This document shows, one piece after another, positions 8,631-17,149 of a stretch of 64,000 nucleotides of DNA. This stretch comes from CAWKDG01 sp963848355. Lineage in GTDB: Bacteria > Actinomycetota > Acidimicrobiia > Acidimicrobiales > UBA8190. The stretch's first letter is position 1. Each line of letters starts with the position of its first letter. The position numbers were made by a program, and so were the translations under genes. Location of the stretch: positions 124,001-188,000 of the forward strand of contig CAWKDG010000002.1 of assembly GCA_963848355.1 (NCBI GenBank), in the 5' to 3' direction. Under the pieces are notes generated by a model, which saw nothing but the letters and a program-made list of their open reading frames with translations, did not search any database and had not been told where the DNA came from.

Positions 8631-8994
8631 TCGTCGCGCCGTCTGACGTCGACCAGGGGCGTGCCGCCGGGTGCCATTCTCACCGCACGAGCCCGATTTC
8701 ATGTCTCGGCCCACCCGTACACACACGCCGACCCGGGTCAACCTTTTTTTTGGGGGGGAGAGTCGAAGGCCATGTGAGATCGAGCGGCGTCGGCACCGGT
8801 ACGGCGTTCAACCGTCCCGATCCTCGTCGTCCTGCCGGAGGACCCTCGGCTCGTGCGCCCTCCGCGGTCGCGGACCTCCGGGAAGGGATCGGGCGGTTCC
8901 CATCAGTCATCGGCGACTATGCTCACGTCGTCTAACGACAACGGTCCGCATACGTGGGGACCCTGGGGACTCGAGCATCGGGGGCGGCGCCGTC
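8631..8994. other. Intergenic region with a T8G7 homopolymer junction
   Basis: No gene seen in about 364 bases. At 8744-8758 a run of eight T is followed directly by seven G, unlike anything else in the window. It lies about 240 bases upstream of the cyclase gene. It could be a slippage-prone regulatory tract or a place where the assembly is unreliable. Confidence 0.5.
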
Positions 8995-11900
8995 ATGACC
9001 ATGACGCGGGATCCCACACCGGAACACCTCGCCCGCTACCTTCCGCCGCTTCTGGCCGAGTGGGACGATCACTCCGACTCCCGACACCGAGTGGTCGAGG
9101 GAACGGTGGCCTTCGTCGACATCTCCGGCTTCACCAAGCTCTCCGAACGGCTGGCACGGCACGGCAAGATCGGTGCCGAGGCGCTCACCGAGACCATCGA
9201 CCGGTGCTTCGTGGAGTTGCTCGGGCTGGCGTCGGCCAACGGAGGTCAGCTGATCAAGTTCGGTGGCGACGCACTCCTGTTGCTGTTCACAGGGGACGAC
9301 CAGGCGGTGCGGGCCTGCCGTGCGGTCATGGACATGCGGCGGGCCTTGCGGGACGTCGGCCGTCAGCGTGTGCTCGATCACCCCGTCGTGTTGCGCATGT
9401 CGGTCGGGGTCCACAGTGGAGACTTCGACTTCTTCCTGGTCGGTGGCTCACATCGGGAGCTCATGGTCACCGGCCCGGCCGCCACGACCACGGTGACCAT
9501 GGAGGCGACCGCCGAAGCGGGCGAGATCTTGGTGAGCGATGCCACGGCCCGCCTCCTCCCCCGGAGTGTCCTCGGGGAACGGAAAGGCGATGGGACTCTG
9601 TTGCGACGGGCTCCCGGCCCCGCTACCAACGCGTCTCCGCCACCTACGTGGCCCGATGGACCGGGATCGATCGACTTGGGTCGCTATCTCCCAGTGGCGG
9701 TACGACGAGCCCTGTCAGCGGGCATCAGGCTCTCCGAGCACCGGCGGGCGACCGTGGCCTTCGTCCATTTCGGCGGGACGGATACCCTCCTGCACAGACA
9801 CGGCCCGAAGGAAGCCGCCGCCGTCCTCGAGACACTCGTGTCCGGAGTGCAGGAGGCAGCCGACCGTCACGACGTAGCTTTCCTCAGCAGCGATATCGAT
9901 CGTGACGGCGGAAAGATCATTCTCACGGCCGGCGTGCCCGTGGCCGCCGAGGACGCTGAGGATCGGATGCTGCGGACTGCGCGGGAAATCGTGGACGCCG
10001 CCAGCGGCCCGGTGTCCGTCCGTGTCGGGGTGCACCGGACCCCGCTCTTCGTCGGAGAGATCGGTCCACCGCAGCGGCGGAGCTTTACCATCATGGGAGA
10101 CGGGGTCAACCTGGCGGCCCGGGTAATGGCCAAGGCGCGGCCGGGACAGATCCTGTGCACCGACGACGTCCTCGAACGCACCCGGCTCTCTGTCGAAGCC
10201 GACGCACTGACGCCGTTCATGGTGAAAGGCAAGGCAAAAGCGATAACGGCCTTCTCCATCGGTGCCATCGGCGAGACGCGCGAACCGATGGCGTTCACGG
10301 CGGCCCCTTTCGTGGGTCGGGACCGGGAGATCGATCTCCTTCGCCGTGCCGCGACCAGAGCTCGGCATGGCGAGAAAGCCGTCGTCGAAGTGGTGGGCGA
10401 ACCTGGAGTGGGCAAGACGCGGCCTCGTGGGTGAGCTGCGCGCCTCGGTTGACGGCTTCCGGTCGATCGAGATGGTGTCCGAACCCTACGACGGAACGAC
10501 CCCTTTCCGTACCGCCCGTCTTCTGCTCCGCCACGTCCTCGATATCAAGGCGGGAGGCGACCCTCACGTCACCGTACGACACCTCACCGAGACCGTCCGG
10601 CGCGTCGACCCCACGCTCCTGTCTCGACTTCCGCTGCTCGGGGTCATCCTCGGACTCCCGGTTCCCGAGACGCCCGAGACGAGTGAGCTGGAGGATCGTT
10701 TCCGCCGGCCACTGATGGCGGCGACTTTGGTCGAGCTGTTGACGGGACTGCTCACCGAGCCAACCCTCTTCGTCTTCGAGGACGCGCACTTCATGGACGA
10801 AGTGTCGGCCGAGATCCTCGCTCCTGCCGTCACGGGGACCGGCAAGCAGCCGTGGATGATCGTCATCCTCCGTCGCGATACCGGAAATGGCTTGAAGGTG
10901 GCCGAGGACTCAGAGTTCCGTGTGCGGCTGGGCGCTCTGGGTGACAACCATTCGGTCGACCTGGTGGACCGGATGACGGCTGAGGCCCCGCTGCCAAGGC
11001 ACACCGTCGGAGCGTTGGTCGAGCGGGCCGGGGGCAACCCGTTGTTCCTCATCGGGATCGTGGCTGCCGCCCTGTCGGGCACGGACGTGGAGGAACTACC
11101 CGACTCGGTCGAGGCCGTCGTGACGGCCCGCATCGACCAGTTGCCCACCGAAGACCGCTATCTCCTTCGACGGGCGTCGGTTTTGGGCCGGAGCTTTCCC
11201 GCAGATCTCCTCGCCGCCGTGGTGGACGAGCCGCTCGACGACGAGGTACCGCAACGGCTCGCCCGGTTCCTGCAGTGGGAGGGCGACGTCGTCAAGTTCA
11301 CACATGCCCTTCTGCGTGAGAGCTCCTATGACGGACTGCCTTATCGCCTCCGCCGCGACCTCCATGCACGAGCCGGCGACGCCATTCTCGAATCGAACGC
11401 CGAGAACCCCGAGAAACAGGCGGGTCTCTTGTCGCTCCATTTCCTCCACGCCCAGCGCTTCGTCGAGGCACACCGGTTCGCCGTGGTGGCGGCCCAACGG
11501 GCCACTGAGGTCTTTGCCGACGTCGAGTCGGTCGTCTTCTACGAGCGGGCCCTCGAGGCGGCTCGTCATATCGATGGTTCGGAAACGACCGAACTGGCGG
11601 CGCTCTCCGAGTCGTTGGCCGACGCGCGCTACCGGGTCGGCCTGTATGGACCGGCCGAAAACGCCTACCGCAAGGCGCGGCGCCTGCGCAGCGGTGACCC
11701 GGTGTCAGAGGCCCGTGTCCTGCTCAAGCTGGGGCGTCTGCAGGGGTGGCTCGATTGTTACCCCCGGGCACTGCGCTGGATCTCCCGCGCCCTCCGGACC
11801 CTCAACGGCATTCCGGGCCAGGATGCCAGCCGTGAACGTGCCCACGTGCTCGCCTGGTATGGACGCTTCTGCCAGGAGGAGGGTCGACACAGGCTGGCCA

Positions 11901-12823
11901 TGCAGTGGTGCGAGCGGGCTGTCGCCGAGGCCAAGGGGGTGGACGAAAGGGAGGCTCTGGCCAACGCCCTGAAGGTCCTCGACTGGGCCCGCATGGATCT
12001 CGGGCTCCTGCATGAGCCCACCGACTGGCTCCAGGCCCTAGCGCTCTTCCAGGACATCGGCGACTCCCCGAGCGTGGCCAGCATGCTCAACTTCCTGGGC
12101 GGTTTCGCTTATTGGCGAGGCCGATGGAGCGAAGCACTCGACTTCTACGCCCAGGCTCAAGAGATGGTGCAGAAGACCGGCAACGCCGTCATGGATGCGT
12201 TCTGCCGGAACAATATCGCCGAGATAGCCCTGGACCAGGGTCGGCTCGATGAATCGGAACGACTGTTCGACGAGGCGTTGGCCATCTGGAGGGCGGCGGA
12301 ATACCGATCGGTGATCGCGTCGGCCACCTGCAATCTGGCCCGCCTGGCGGCAGCCCGGGGATCGTACGATGAGGCACTGCGGGGTTTCGACAACGCCGCC
12401 ACAGAAGCCGACCACGTCGGTGGTCACGCCGAGATGCGAGAGATCCGGGCCCGCACGGCTGAGTGCCTTTTGTCGGCCGGTGACGACAAGGCAGCGCTGG
12501 CCATGGCCGATGATTGCCTCGAGCAGATCCGGACGTCCGACGGTGTCCCGCCACAGAAGCCGCTGCTCGAACGGGTCCGCGGCGTCGCGCTCTTCAAAAG
12601 GGGCGACCTCGACGCGGCACGGTCGGCGTTGGAAGCGAGCCTCGACGCGGCACGGGCCCGCGATGCCGGCTACGAGGTGGCTCTCACCCTGAGAGCATTA
12701 GCGGAGACCGACCGGGGCTCGGATCACGGTAAGGCCGACGAATGGCGGCGTGAGAGCGACGCCATCCTGGCCAGTCTTGGGGTCCAGTGGATCCCCGGCA
12801 CAGTGCCGCGGATCACCGTCTGA
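8995..12823 (+). CDS. sAC-like multidomain protein: two class III cyclase domains, AAA ATPase, TPR; one frameshift
   Basis: About 1,275 residues once a single extra base is allowed for. Cyclase domain 1 ('TVAFVDISGFTKLSERL', 'LIKFGGDALLLLF', residues about 37-200) keeps the metal-binding Asp positions. Domain 2 ('TVAFVHFGGTDTLL', 'GGKIILTAGVP', 'GDGVNLAARVMAKA') has His where the first metal Asp is expected. An ATPase follows ('FVGRDREIDLL', Walker A 'GEPGVGKT' near residue 472, 'LFVFEDAHFMDE'), then TPR helices from about residue 830. This is the domain order of soluble adenylyl cyclase. In Walker A the frame ends 'GVGKTRPRG-stop'; dropping one G at 10421-10422 restores 'GVGKTRLVGELRAS', and the second part runs on to 12823. 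A convergent neighbour encodes a cyclic-nucleotide-binding protein. Confidence 0.88.
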
Positions 12824-12833
12824 CCAGGGACGC

Positions 12834-13181
12834 TCAGGCGTCTATGCGGAAGCGCTGCGCCATCGAGGACATCACCGACAGAGCGAACGTCGGCGTCTCA
12901 TGGACCAGGAAGAGAAAGCGGTGATGGTCGATCACGGCCAGCACGGTGTCCGTGACGGCAACGGCAGTGGCCATACGCGGAGAATTGTCCACGATCGCCA
13001 TCTCGCCGAAGACCTCGTCCGGTCCGAGGGTGGCCACGACCCGTGTCGTCGTCCGCAGCTGGACCTCGCCCTCGACGATTCCGAACATCTCCTCTCCGGC
13101 ATCCCCCTCGCGGAAGATGACTTCACCGGCAGGAACCTCCAGCGTGCGTTGTGCATTTCTGAACAGGCCGACCACCTTCAT
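12834..13181 (-). CDS. Stand-alone cyclic-nucleotide-binding domain protein
   Basis: 115 residues from the ATG at 13181, with ribosome site GGGAGG. The whole protein is one CRP/PKA-type CNB domain: 'VPAGEVIFREGDAGEEMFGI', then the phosphate-binding cassette 'VFGEMAIVDNSPRMATAVA' including the conserved Arg, then 'FLFLVHETPTFALSVMSSMA'. There is no helix-turn-helix, so it is not a CRP transcription factor. It probably binds cAMP or cGMP and acts through protein contact. The gene is convergent with the cyclase, ten bases apart, and has a paralogue at 62833-63246 sharing the FLFLVHETPTFAL segment. Confidence 0.88.
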   Translation of the reverse strand: MKVVGLFRNAQRTLEVPAGEVIFREGDAGEEMFGIVEGEVQLRTTTRVVATLGPDEVFGEMAIVDNSPRMATAVAVTDTVLAVIDHHRFLFLVHETPTFALSVMSSMAQRFRIDA

Positions 13182-13506
13182 GTGCGCCTCCCTCTGCCTC
13201 GAGCCACGACTGAGACTACGAGCAGGTGAGCTACGGCACAAGATCCGGCCGGCGCTGGCCAGGCCCGAGACGAGAGCTGCGAACCACACCGTGATGGGCC
13301 TCATCTCGGAGGCCCTCGCCAGCGGCGTCGAGTCCCGGCCGAGCGCCGGGCTGTTCGATCGCCCCTCGTCCACCGTCGGCTGGAGTGCCATCGGCCACTC
13401 TGAGTAGCGGGAGGTCGGCCGGGCACTGGCTCTGCGACCGATCAACGCCACTGTTGTGGTCGGGCCGCTCAAGCCCAGGTCCAGCGGCGCCGAAAACGTC
13501 CGCACA
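13182..13506. other. Intergenic, no gene seen
   Basis: 325 bases between the CNB gene (transcribed leftward) and a small zinc-ribbon-like ORF (rightward). It should hold both promoters. I see no convincing -35/-10 pair and no repeat. Confidence 0.5.
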
Positions 13507-13701
13507 ATGTCTCTCACGACCACCGACCCCATGTGCCCACGATGCGGGGGCGATCTTCGCCGTTCCCGGGTCTACCCCCACGGATCGGACACTGATGGCG
13601 TCGTGTACATGGCGAGGGTGTGCCGGAGCGATCAGATGTGGTTCGGCCGAGCGGTGGACGGGACGTGGTCCGTGTCCGTCGTACCAGTGAACATGAACTG
13701 A
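13507..13701 (+). CDS. Small Cys-containing (zinc-ribbon-like) protein
   Basis: 64 residues. After 'MSLTTTDP' comes a CPRC knuckle ('MCPRCGGDLRRSRVYPHG'), with a third Cys in 'RVCRSDQMWFG' but no fourth in CxxC spacing, so metal binding is uncertain. I do not recognise a named family. An in-frame ATG at 13531 sits at the CPRC motif. It is followed 67 bases later by the propeller lipoprotein, which has its own -10 box. Confidence 0.5.
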   Translation: MSLTTTDPMCPRCGGDLRRSRVYPHGSDTDGVVYMARVCRSDQMWFGRAVDGTWSVSVVPVNMN

Positions 13702-13755
13702 CCGTTTCTGGCGTTCCGTACGAACCTGGTCAGCCAGATCGGGCAAGCTCGTTGT

Positions 13756-13761
13756 TAGAGT
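13756..13761 (+). promoter_or_regulatory. -10 box of a leaderless promoter (TAGAGT)
   Basis: TAGAGT is followed by seven bases and the GTG at 13769. No Shine-Dalgarno sequence is present and no good -35 was seen. Confidence 0.45.
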
Positions 13762-13768
13762 CACCGCA

Positions 13769-15070
13769 GTGATCAAGTCGGTGTTGGCCCTGGGCTCGAT
13801 CCACGGACGAATCAACGGGAGCACCGGACGCCGCGTGGTCGCGTGGTCCGTCCTCGCCTTCGCCCTGGCCAGTTGCGGAACGTCCAAGACCCCACCCGGT
13901 GGGGCCGCCGCTGTCGTCCCCGGAGCAGGAGTCGTCAAGAGCTACACCGACCCGTCGATCTCCGGGCCCAACGGCATCACGGCCGGTCCCGACGGGGCGC
14001 TGTGGTTCACCAACCGCAACCTCAATGTGATCGGCAGGATCACCACGGCCGGAGTGGTCACCAGCGACAATGATTCGAGCAGTTCGATTCCTTTGGGAAT
14101 CACCACCGGACCCGACGGTGCGCTTTGGTTCGCCAACCTGGGCAACAACGTGATCAGCAGGATCACGACGGCCGGCGTCGCCACCTACTACACCAATGCC
14201 ACCGTCATCGGTCCGGTGGCGATCGCGACGGGACCCGACGGGGCGCTGTGGTTCACCAACAAGAGCTCGATCGGGAGGATCACGACGGCTGGGGTTATTA
14301 CCAACTACAGCGCTCCCACCATCGACGAGCCCCTGTCGATCGTCGCGGGACCCGACAAGGCGCTGTGGTTCACCAACTACGGCAACAACTCGATTGGGCG
14401 GATCACGACGACCGGGGTCGTCACCAACTTCACGTCTCCGACGATCAAGGGTCCGTATGCCATCACGGCCGGACCCGACGGAGCATTGTGGTTCACCAAC
14501 GACGGCAACGGGTCGATCGGGAGGATCTCCACGGCAGGGGACGTCACCAACTACACCTCGTCGACCATCGACGGTCCCGACGCCATCACGGCGGGCCCCG
14601 ACGGAGCGCTGTGGTTCACCAACGACGGCAACAATTCGATCGGGCGAATCACGACGGCGGGGGACGTCACCAACTACACCTCGTCGACCATCGACGGTCC
14701 CGACGCCATCACGGCGGGCCCCGACGGAGCGCTGTGGTTCACCAACTCGGGGAACGATTCGATCGGACGGATCACGACGGGCCGGTCGGAGTCTCGGGCC
14801 ATCATCAGTTCGGCGAGCACCTCGGCCACGGAGGGCTCGGGCTTCACCTTCACGTTGAGCACCACCGGGATCTCGGTCCCCTCGATCACCGAGACGGGCG
14901 CACTGCCGGCCGGCGTCGCCTTCAGGGACAACAGGAATGGCACAGCCACCATGTCCGGTTCGCCCGAGACGAGCGGCGTGTATCACGTGACCATCAGGGC
15001 CAGCTTCGGGACGGGCAAAACGGCTCACGTCGTGACGCAGGCTTTCACGCTGACCGTGGCGCCGGCCTGA
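13769..15070 (+). CDS. Virginiamycin-B-lyase-like beta-propeller lipoprotein
   Basis: 433 residues. An N-terminal signal ends in the lipobox 'FALASC'. Residues about 55-330 contain seven repeats of roughly 41 residues with the core 'GPDGALWFTNxGNNSIGRI' and 'ITTAGxVTNYT', the Vgb/streptogramin-lyase propeller signature. The C-terminal hundred residues resemble a bacterial Ig-like putative domain ('GTATMSGSPETSGVYHVTI'). Vgb lyases open streptogramin B rings, but many propellers with this repeat are binding proteins, and the lipid anchor favours a surface binding role. The start follows a TAGAGT box. Two blades are almost identical at DNA level. Confidence 0.85.
   Translation: MIKSVLALGSIHGRINGSTGRRVVAWSVLAFALASCGTSKTPPGGAAAVVPGAGVVKSYTDPSISGPNGITAGPDGALWFTNRNLNVIGRITTAGVVTSDNDSSSSIPLGITTGPDGALWFANLGNNVISRITTAGVATYYTNATVIGPVAIATGPDGALWFTNKSSIGRITTAGVITNYSAPTIDEPLSIVAGPDKALWFTNYGNNSIGRITTTGVVTNFTSPTIKGPYAITAGPDGALWFTNDGNGSIGRISTAGDVTNYTSSTIDGPDAITAGPDGALWFTNDGNNSIGRITTAGDVTNYTSSTIDGPDAITAGPDGALWFTNSGNDSIGRITTGRSESRAIISSASTSATEGSGFTFTLSTTGISVPSITETGALPAGVAFRDNRNGTATMSGSPETSGVYHVTIRASFGTGKTAHVVTQAFTLTVAPA
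14541..14746 (+). repeat. Two identical 83-base copies inside the propeller gene
   Basis: Bases 14541-14623 recur exactly at 14664-14746, a period of 123 bases (one 41-residue blade). Other blades are only similar. Such identity implies a recent blade duplication or gene conversion, or an assembly duplication. Confidence 0.8.
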
Positions 15071-15085
15071 TTCGCACGAGTTTCG

Positions 15086-16192
15086 TCACCCGCGTGTTCG
15101 CCGTTTCGACACAGCGGCGGCCAGCTCATGCAGAGCTACGACGGTATCGTCCCATCCGAGACAGGCGTCGGTGACGCTCTGTCCGTAGGTCAATTCGGAG
15201 CTCCGACCCAGAATCAGCTCTTGCCGACCGCTGACCAGGAAGCTCTCGAGCATGACACCGACGATGCCCGGTTCACCGCCACCGACGCGGGAGGCGAGAT
15301 CGGCGATGACTTCCAGTTGGCGGGCGTGGTCTTTGGAGCTGTTGCCATGGCTGGCGTCGACGACGACTCGGCCGGGTAGGCCTGCGTCGGACAGCATCGC
15401 CAAGCTGCCGGCCACGCTGGCGGCGTCGAAGTTGGGCCCCGACGCGCTCCCGCGCAGTACGACGTGACAGTCGGGATTACCGGTCGTGGTCAAGATCGCA
15501 GGGCGACCATCGTCGCTGATCCCGATGAACACCTGCCCGGTCGAGGCCGCCCTGATGGCGTCCACGGCGACCTGGATCCTCCCCGAGGTCGAGTTTTTGA
15601 TCCCGACCGGCATCGACAGACCGCTGGCGAGCTGGCGGTGGATCTGGCTCTCGACGGTGCGGGCGCCGATGGCTCCCCAACTCACCGCATCGGAGAGGTA
15701 TTGCGGAATGATCGGATCGAGGAACTCGCAGCCCACGGGAAGGCCTGATCCGACGATATCGAGGAGCAGTGTCCGAGCCGAGTGCAGGCCGGCATCGACG
15801 TGAAAGCCTCCGTCCAGGTCCGGATCATTGATCAGGCCCTTCCAGCCCAGAGTAGTTCGGGGCTTCTCGAAGTAGACACGCATGACGACGAAGAGCTCGT
15901 CGGACACGGTCGAGGCAACCTCGGCCAGTCTGTGCGCATAGTCGAGGGCGGCCGCGGGGTCGTGGACGGAGCAGGGTCCGACGACGACGAGCAAACGGTC
16001 GTCGTCGGCGTCGATGATGCGCGAGACGATGTCGCGGCTTCGCACGACGACGTTCTCGCACTCCTCGGTGAGCGGGGAATCACGGCGCAGGTGCTCCGGT
16101 GCCATGAGCGGACGCGTGGCGACGATGCGTCGGTCACGGACGGAGTTGGTCGGGATCACGGGAGTTCTGTTCCTTTCCGCAAGCCGACTCAT
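15086..16192 (-). CDS. aroG: 3-deoxy-7-phosphoheptulonate (DAHP) synthase, type I
   Basis: 368 residues, the usual length of the AroG/AroF/AroH family. Recognisable segments are 'DRLLVVVGPCSVHDPAAALD', 'RVYFEKPRTTLGWKGLIND', 'WGAIGARTVESQIHRQLASG', 'PVGIKNSTSG', 'VVDASHGNSSKDHARQ' and 'GVMLESFLVSGRQ'. It condenses phosphoenolpyruvate with erythrose 4-phosphate, the first step to aromatic amino acids. The start codon ATG at 16192 is preceded by GGAGAG. The 5' region carries an intrinsic-terminator-like hairpin and a short ORF dense in Tyr/Trp/Phe codons, so ribosome-mediated attenuation is likely. No other shikimate gene is adjacent. Confidence 0.97.
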   Translation of the reverse strand: MSRLAERNRTPVIPTNSVRDRRIVATRPLMAPEHLRRDSPLTEECENVVVRSRDIVSRIIDADDDRLLVVVGPCSVHDPAAALDYAHRLAEVASTVSDELFVVMRVYFEKPRTTLGWKGLINDPDLDGGFHVDAGLHSARTLLLDIVGSGLPVGCEFLDPIIPQYLSDAVSWGAIGARTVESQIHRQLASGLSMPVGIKNSTSGRIQVAVDAIRAASTGQVFIGISDDGRPAILTTTGNPDCHVVLRGSASGPNFDAASVAGSLAMLSDAGLPGRVVVDASHGNSSKDHARQLEVIADLASRVGGGEPGIVGVMLESFLVSGRQELILGRSSELTYGQSVTDACLGWDDTVVALHELAAAVSKRRTRG

Positions 16193-16224
16193 CTCTCCGG
16201 TGGCCGGCTTGCCCTGATTCTGGG

Positions 16225-16260
16225 CAAAGCAAAAGGCAGAGGCGGGAAGCCTCTGCCTGG
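16225..16260 (-). terminator. Terminator hairpin in the aroG leader (attenuator)
   Basis: On the minus strand AGGCAGAGGC, loop TTCCC, GCCTCTGCCT form a perfect ten-base stem (16249-16258 with 16234-16243), followed by TTTGCTTTG. It lies between the aromatic-rich short ORF and the aroG start, 32 bases before the ATG, where only a conditional terminator makes sense. Confidence 0.75.
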
Positions 16261-16268
16261 GAGCCGGT

Positions 16269-16319
16269 CCTGGATGGAGGTGCCGTCAGCGCGTGGTGTC
16301 GCTCCTCAGCCCATCCAGG
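16269..16319 (-). promoter_or_regulatory. Nine-base inverted repeat in the aroG leader RNA
   Basis: CCATCCAGG at 16311-16319 (plus strand) is complementary to CCTGGATGG at 16269-16277. In the RNA this would form a hairpin enclosing the stop codon of the leader ORF, just upstream of the terminator. It is a candidate pause or protector hairpin. I could not identify an antiterminator with certainty. Confidence 0.45.
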
Positions 16320-16366
16320 GCCAGCCCGCTAAACCACTGATACCGAAGCACGTCGTAATTGTACAC
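16286..16366 (-). CDS. Putative aromatic-amino-acid leader peptide of aroG
   Basis: From a GTG at 16366 the frame reads VYNYDVLRYQWFSGLAL then DGLRSDTTR and stops 27 bases before the terminator stem. Three Tyr, one Trp and one Phe occur within twelve codons, and the frame upstream adds 'RWRGYWVV'. Leader peptides rich in the regulating amino acid are the hallmark of ribosome-mediated attenuation, known for DAHP synthase genes in corynebacteria. No Shine-Dalgarno or -10 box is obvious for the GTG, so the exact start is uncertain. The sequence upstream to 16668 shows no other gene. Confidence 0.5.
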   Translation of the reverse strand: MYNYDVLRYQWFSGLALDGLRSDTTR

Positions 16367-16674
16367 GGAGCCGACGACCCAATACCCGCGCCATCTGAAT
16401 CGCCTCGATGGCTGACGGCTCCATCGGACACGAGATGAGGAACCCCCGGGCCGTGGTTCGAGGCGGCCCCCCACCAGCCGTCTTGCACCTCGGCATCGGC
16501 TGTCCGGACGCGGCGTTCGGGTCCCCGACCGGCAGCGTGGGGCCCATCCCGACCCCGCGGCGAGGCCCTCGGACGTGGTCGGCTGGAGTGCCGACGGCCG
16601 GCGGCGGAGTCCTCGGGCGCTCGGGGCCCGAGGGGGCCTAACCTTGGCCTGCACAATCAAGGGAGGCGATGCCC

Positions 16675-17100
16675 ATGTTCCAGAACGTGGTCGTGGGAGC
16701 CGATGCTTCCCCGACGGCCGGTGAGGCCTTCCGACATGCTCTTGAAATCGTCAAGGCGTCCGGAGGCTCACTCCACATCGTGTTCGCTTACAAACGATCG
16801 GTGGTGGGCACCGGGAGTGTGCCCGACGAATTCATCGACGGCGTCGATTCGAGCAGCCGGGCGTCGGCGCTCCTCGAAGACCTGACGTCCCGGGCGAGGG
16901 CCGTCGGGGTCAAGGCCACGGCACATGCGCTCAACGAGGATCCCGCCGACGCCATCGTGGCGGTGGCACAGCAGGAGCACGCCGACCTCATCGTGGTGGG
17001 AAACAAAGGCATGAAGGGCGTGCGCCGGGTGCTCGGAAGCGTCCCGAACGACGTCGCTCACCGGTCACCGTGCTCCACCCTCATCGTCCAGACGACCTGA
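16675..17100 (+). CDS. Universal stress protein, UspA family
   Basis: 141 residues from the ATG at 16675, preferred over the ATG at 16669 because GGAGG lies eight bases before it rather than two. 'NVVVGADASPTAGEAFRHAL' and the ATP-binding C-terminal pattern 'DLIVVGNKGMKGVRRVLGSVPNDVAHRSPCSTLIV' region (residues about 103-138, G-2x-G-9x-G-S/T-like spacing) identify a single-domain, ATP-binding type UspA. It is a cytoplasmic stress or dormancy factor. It is a lone gene, divergent from aroG. Confidence 0.95.
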   Translation: MFQNVVVGADASPTAGEAFRHALEIVKASGGSLHIVFAYKRSVVGTGSVPDEFIDGVDSSSRASALLEDLTSRARAVGVKATAHALNEDPADAIVAVAQQEHADLIVVGNKGMKGVRRVLGSVPNDVAHRSPCSTLIVQTT

Positions 17101-17149
17101 CCTCGTCGGGCACCGCTCGACCTGACCTCCTCGGCCACGGGAGATGGGC

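Noticed and set aside
13231..13938. Long minus-strand frame over the propeller gene start
   Set aside because: Shadow of the plus-strand gene; no domain and no start context.
16329..16547. Alternative leader ORF ending MARVLGRRLRVQLRRASVSVV
   Set aside because: It has an ATG but contains no Trp, Tyr or Phe, so it cannot explain aromatic control.
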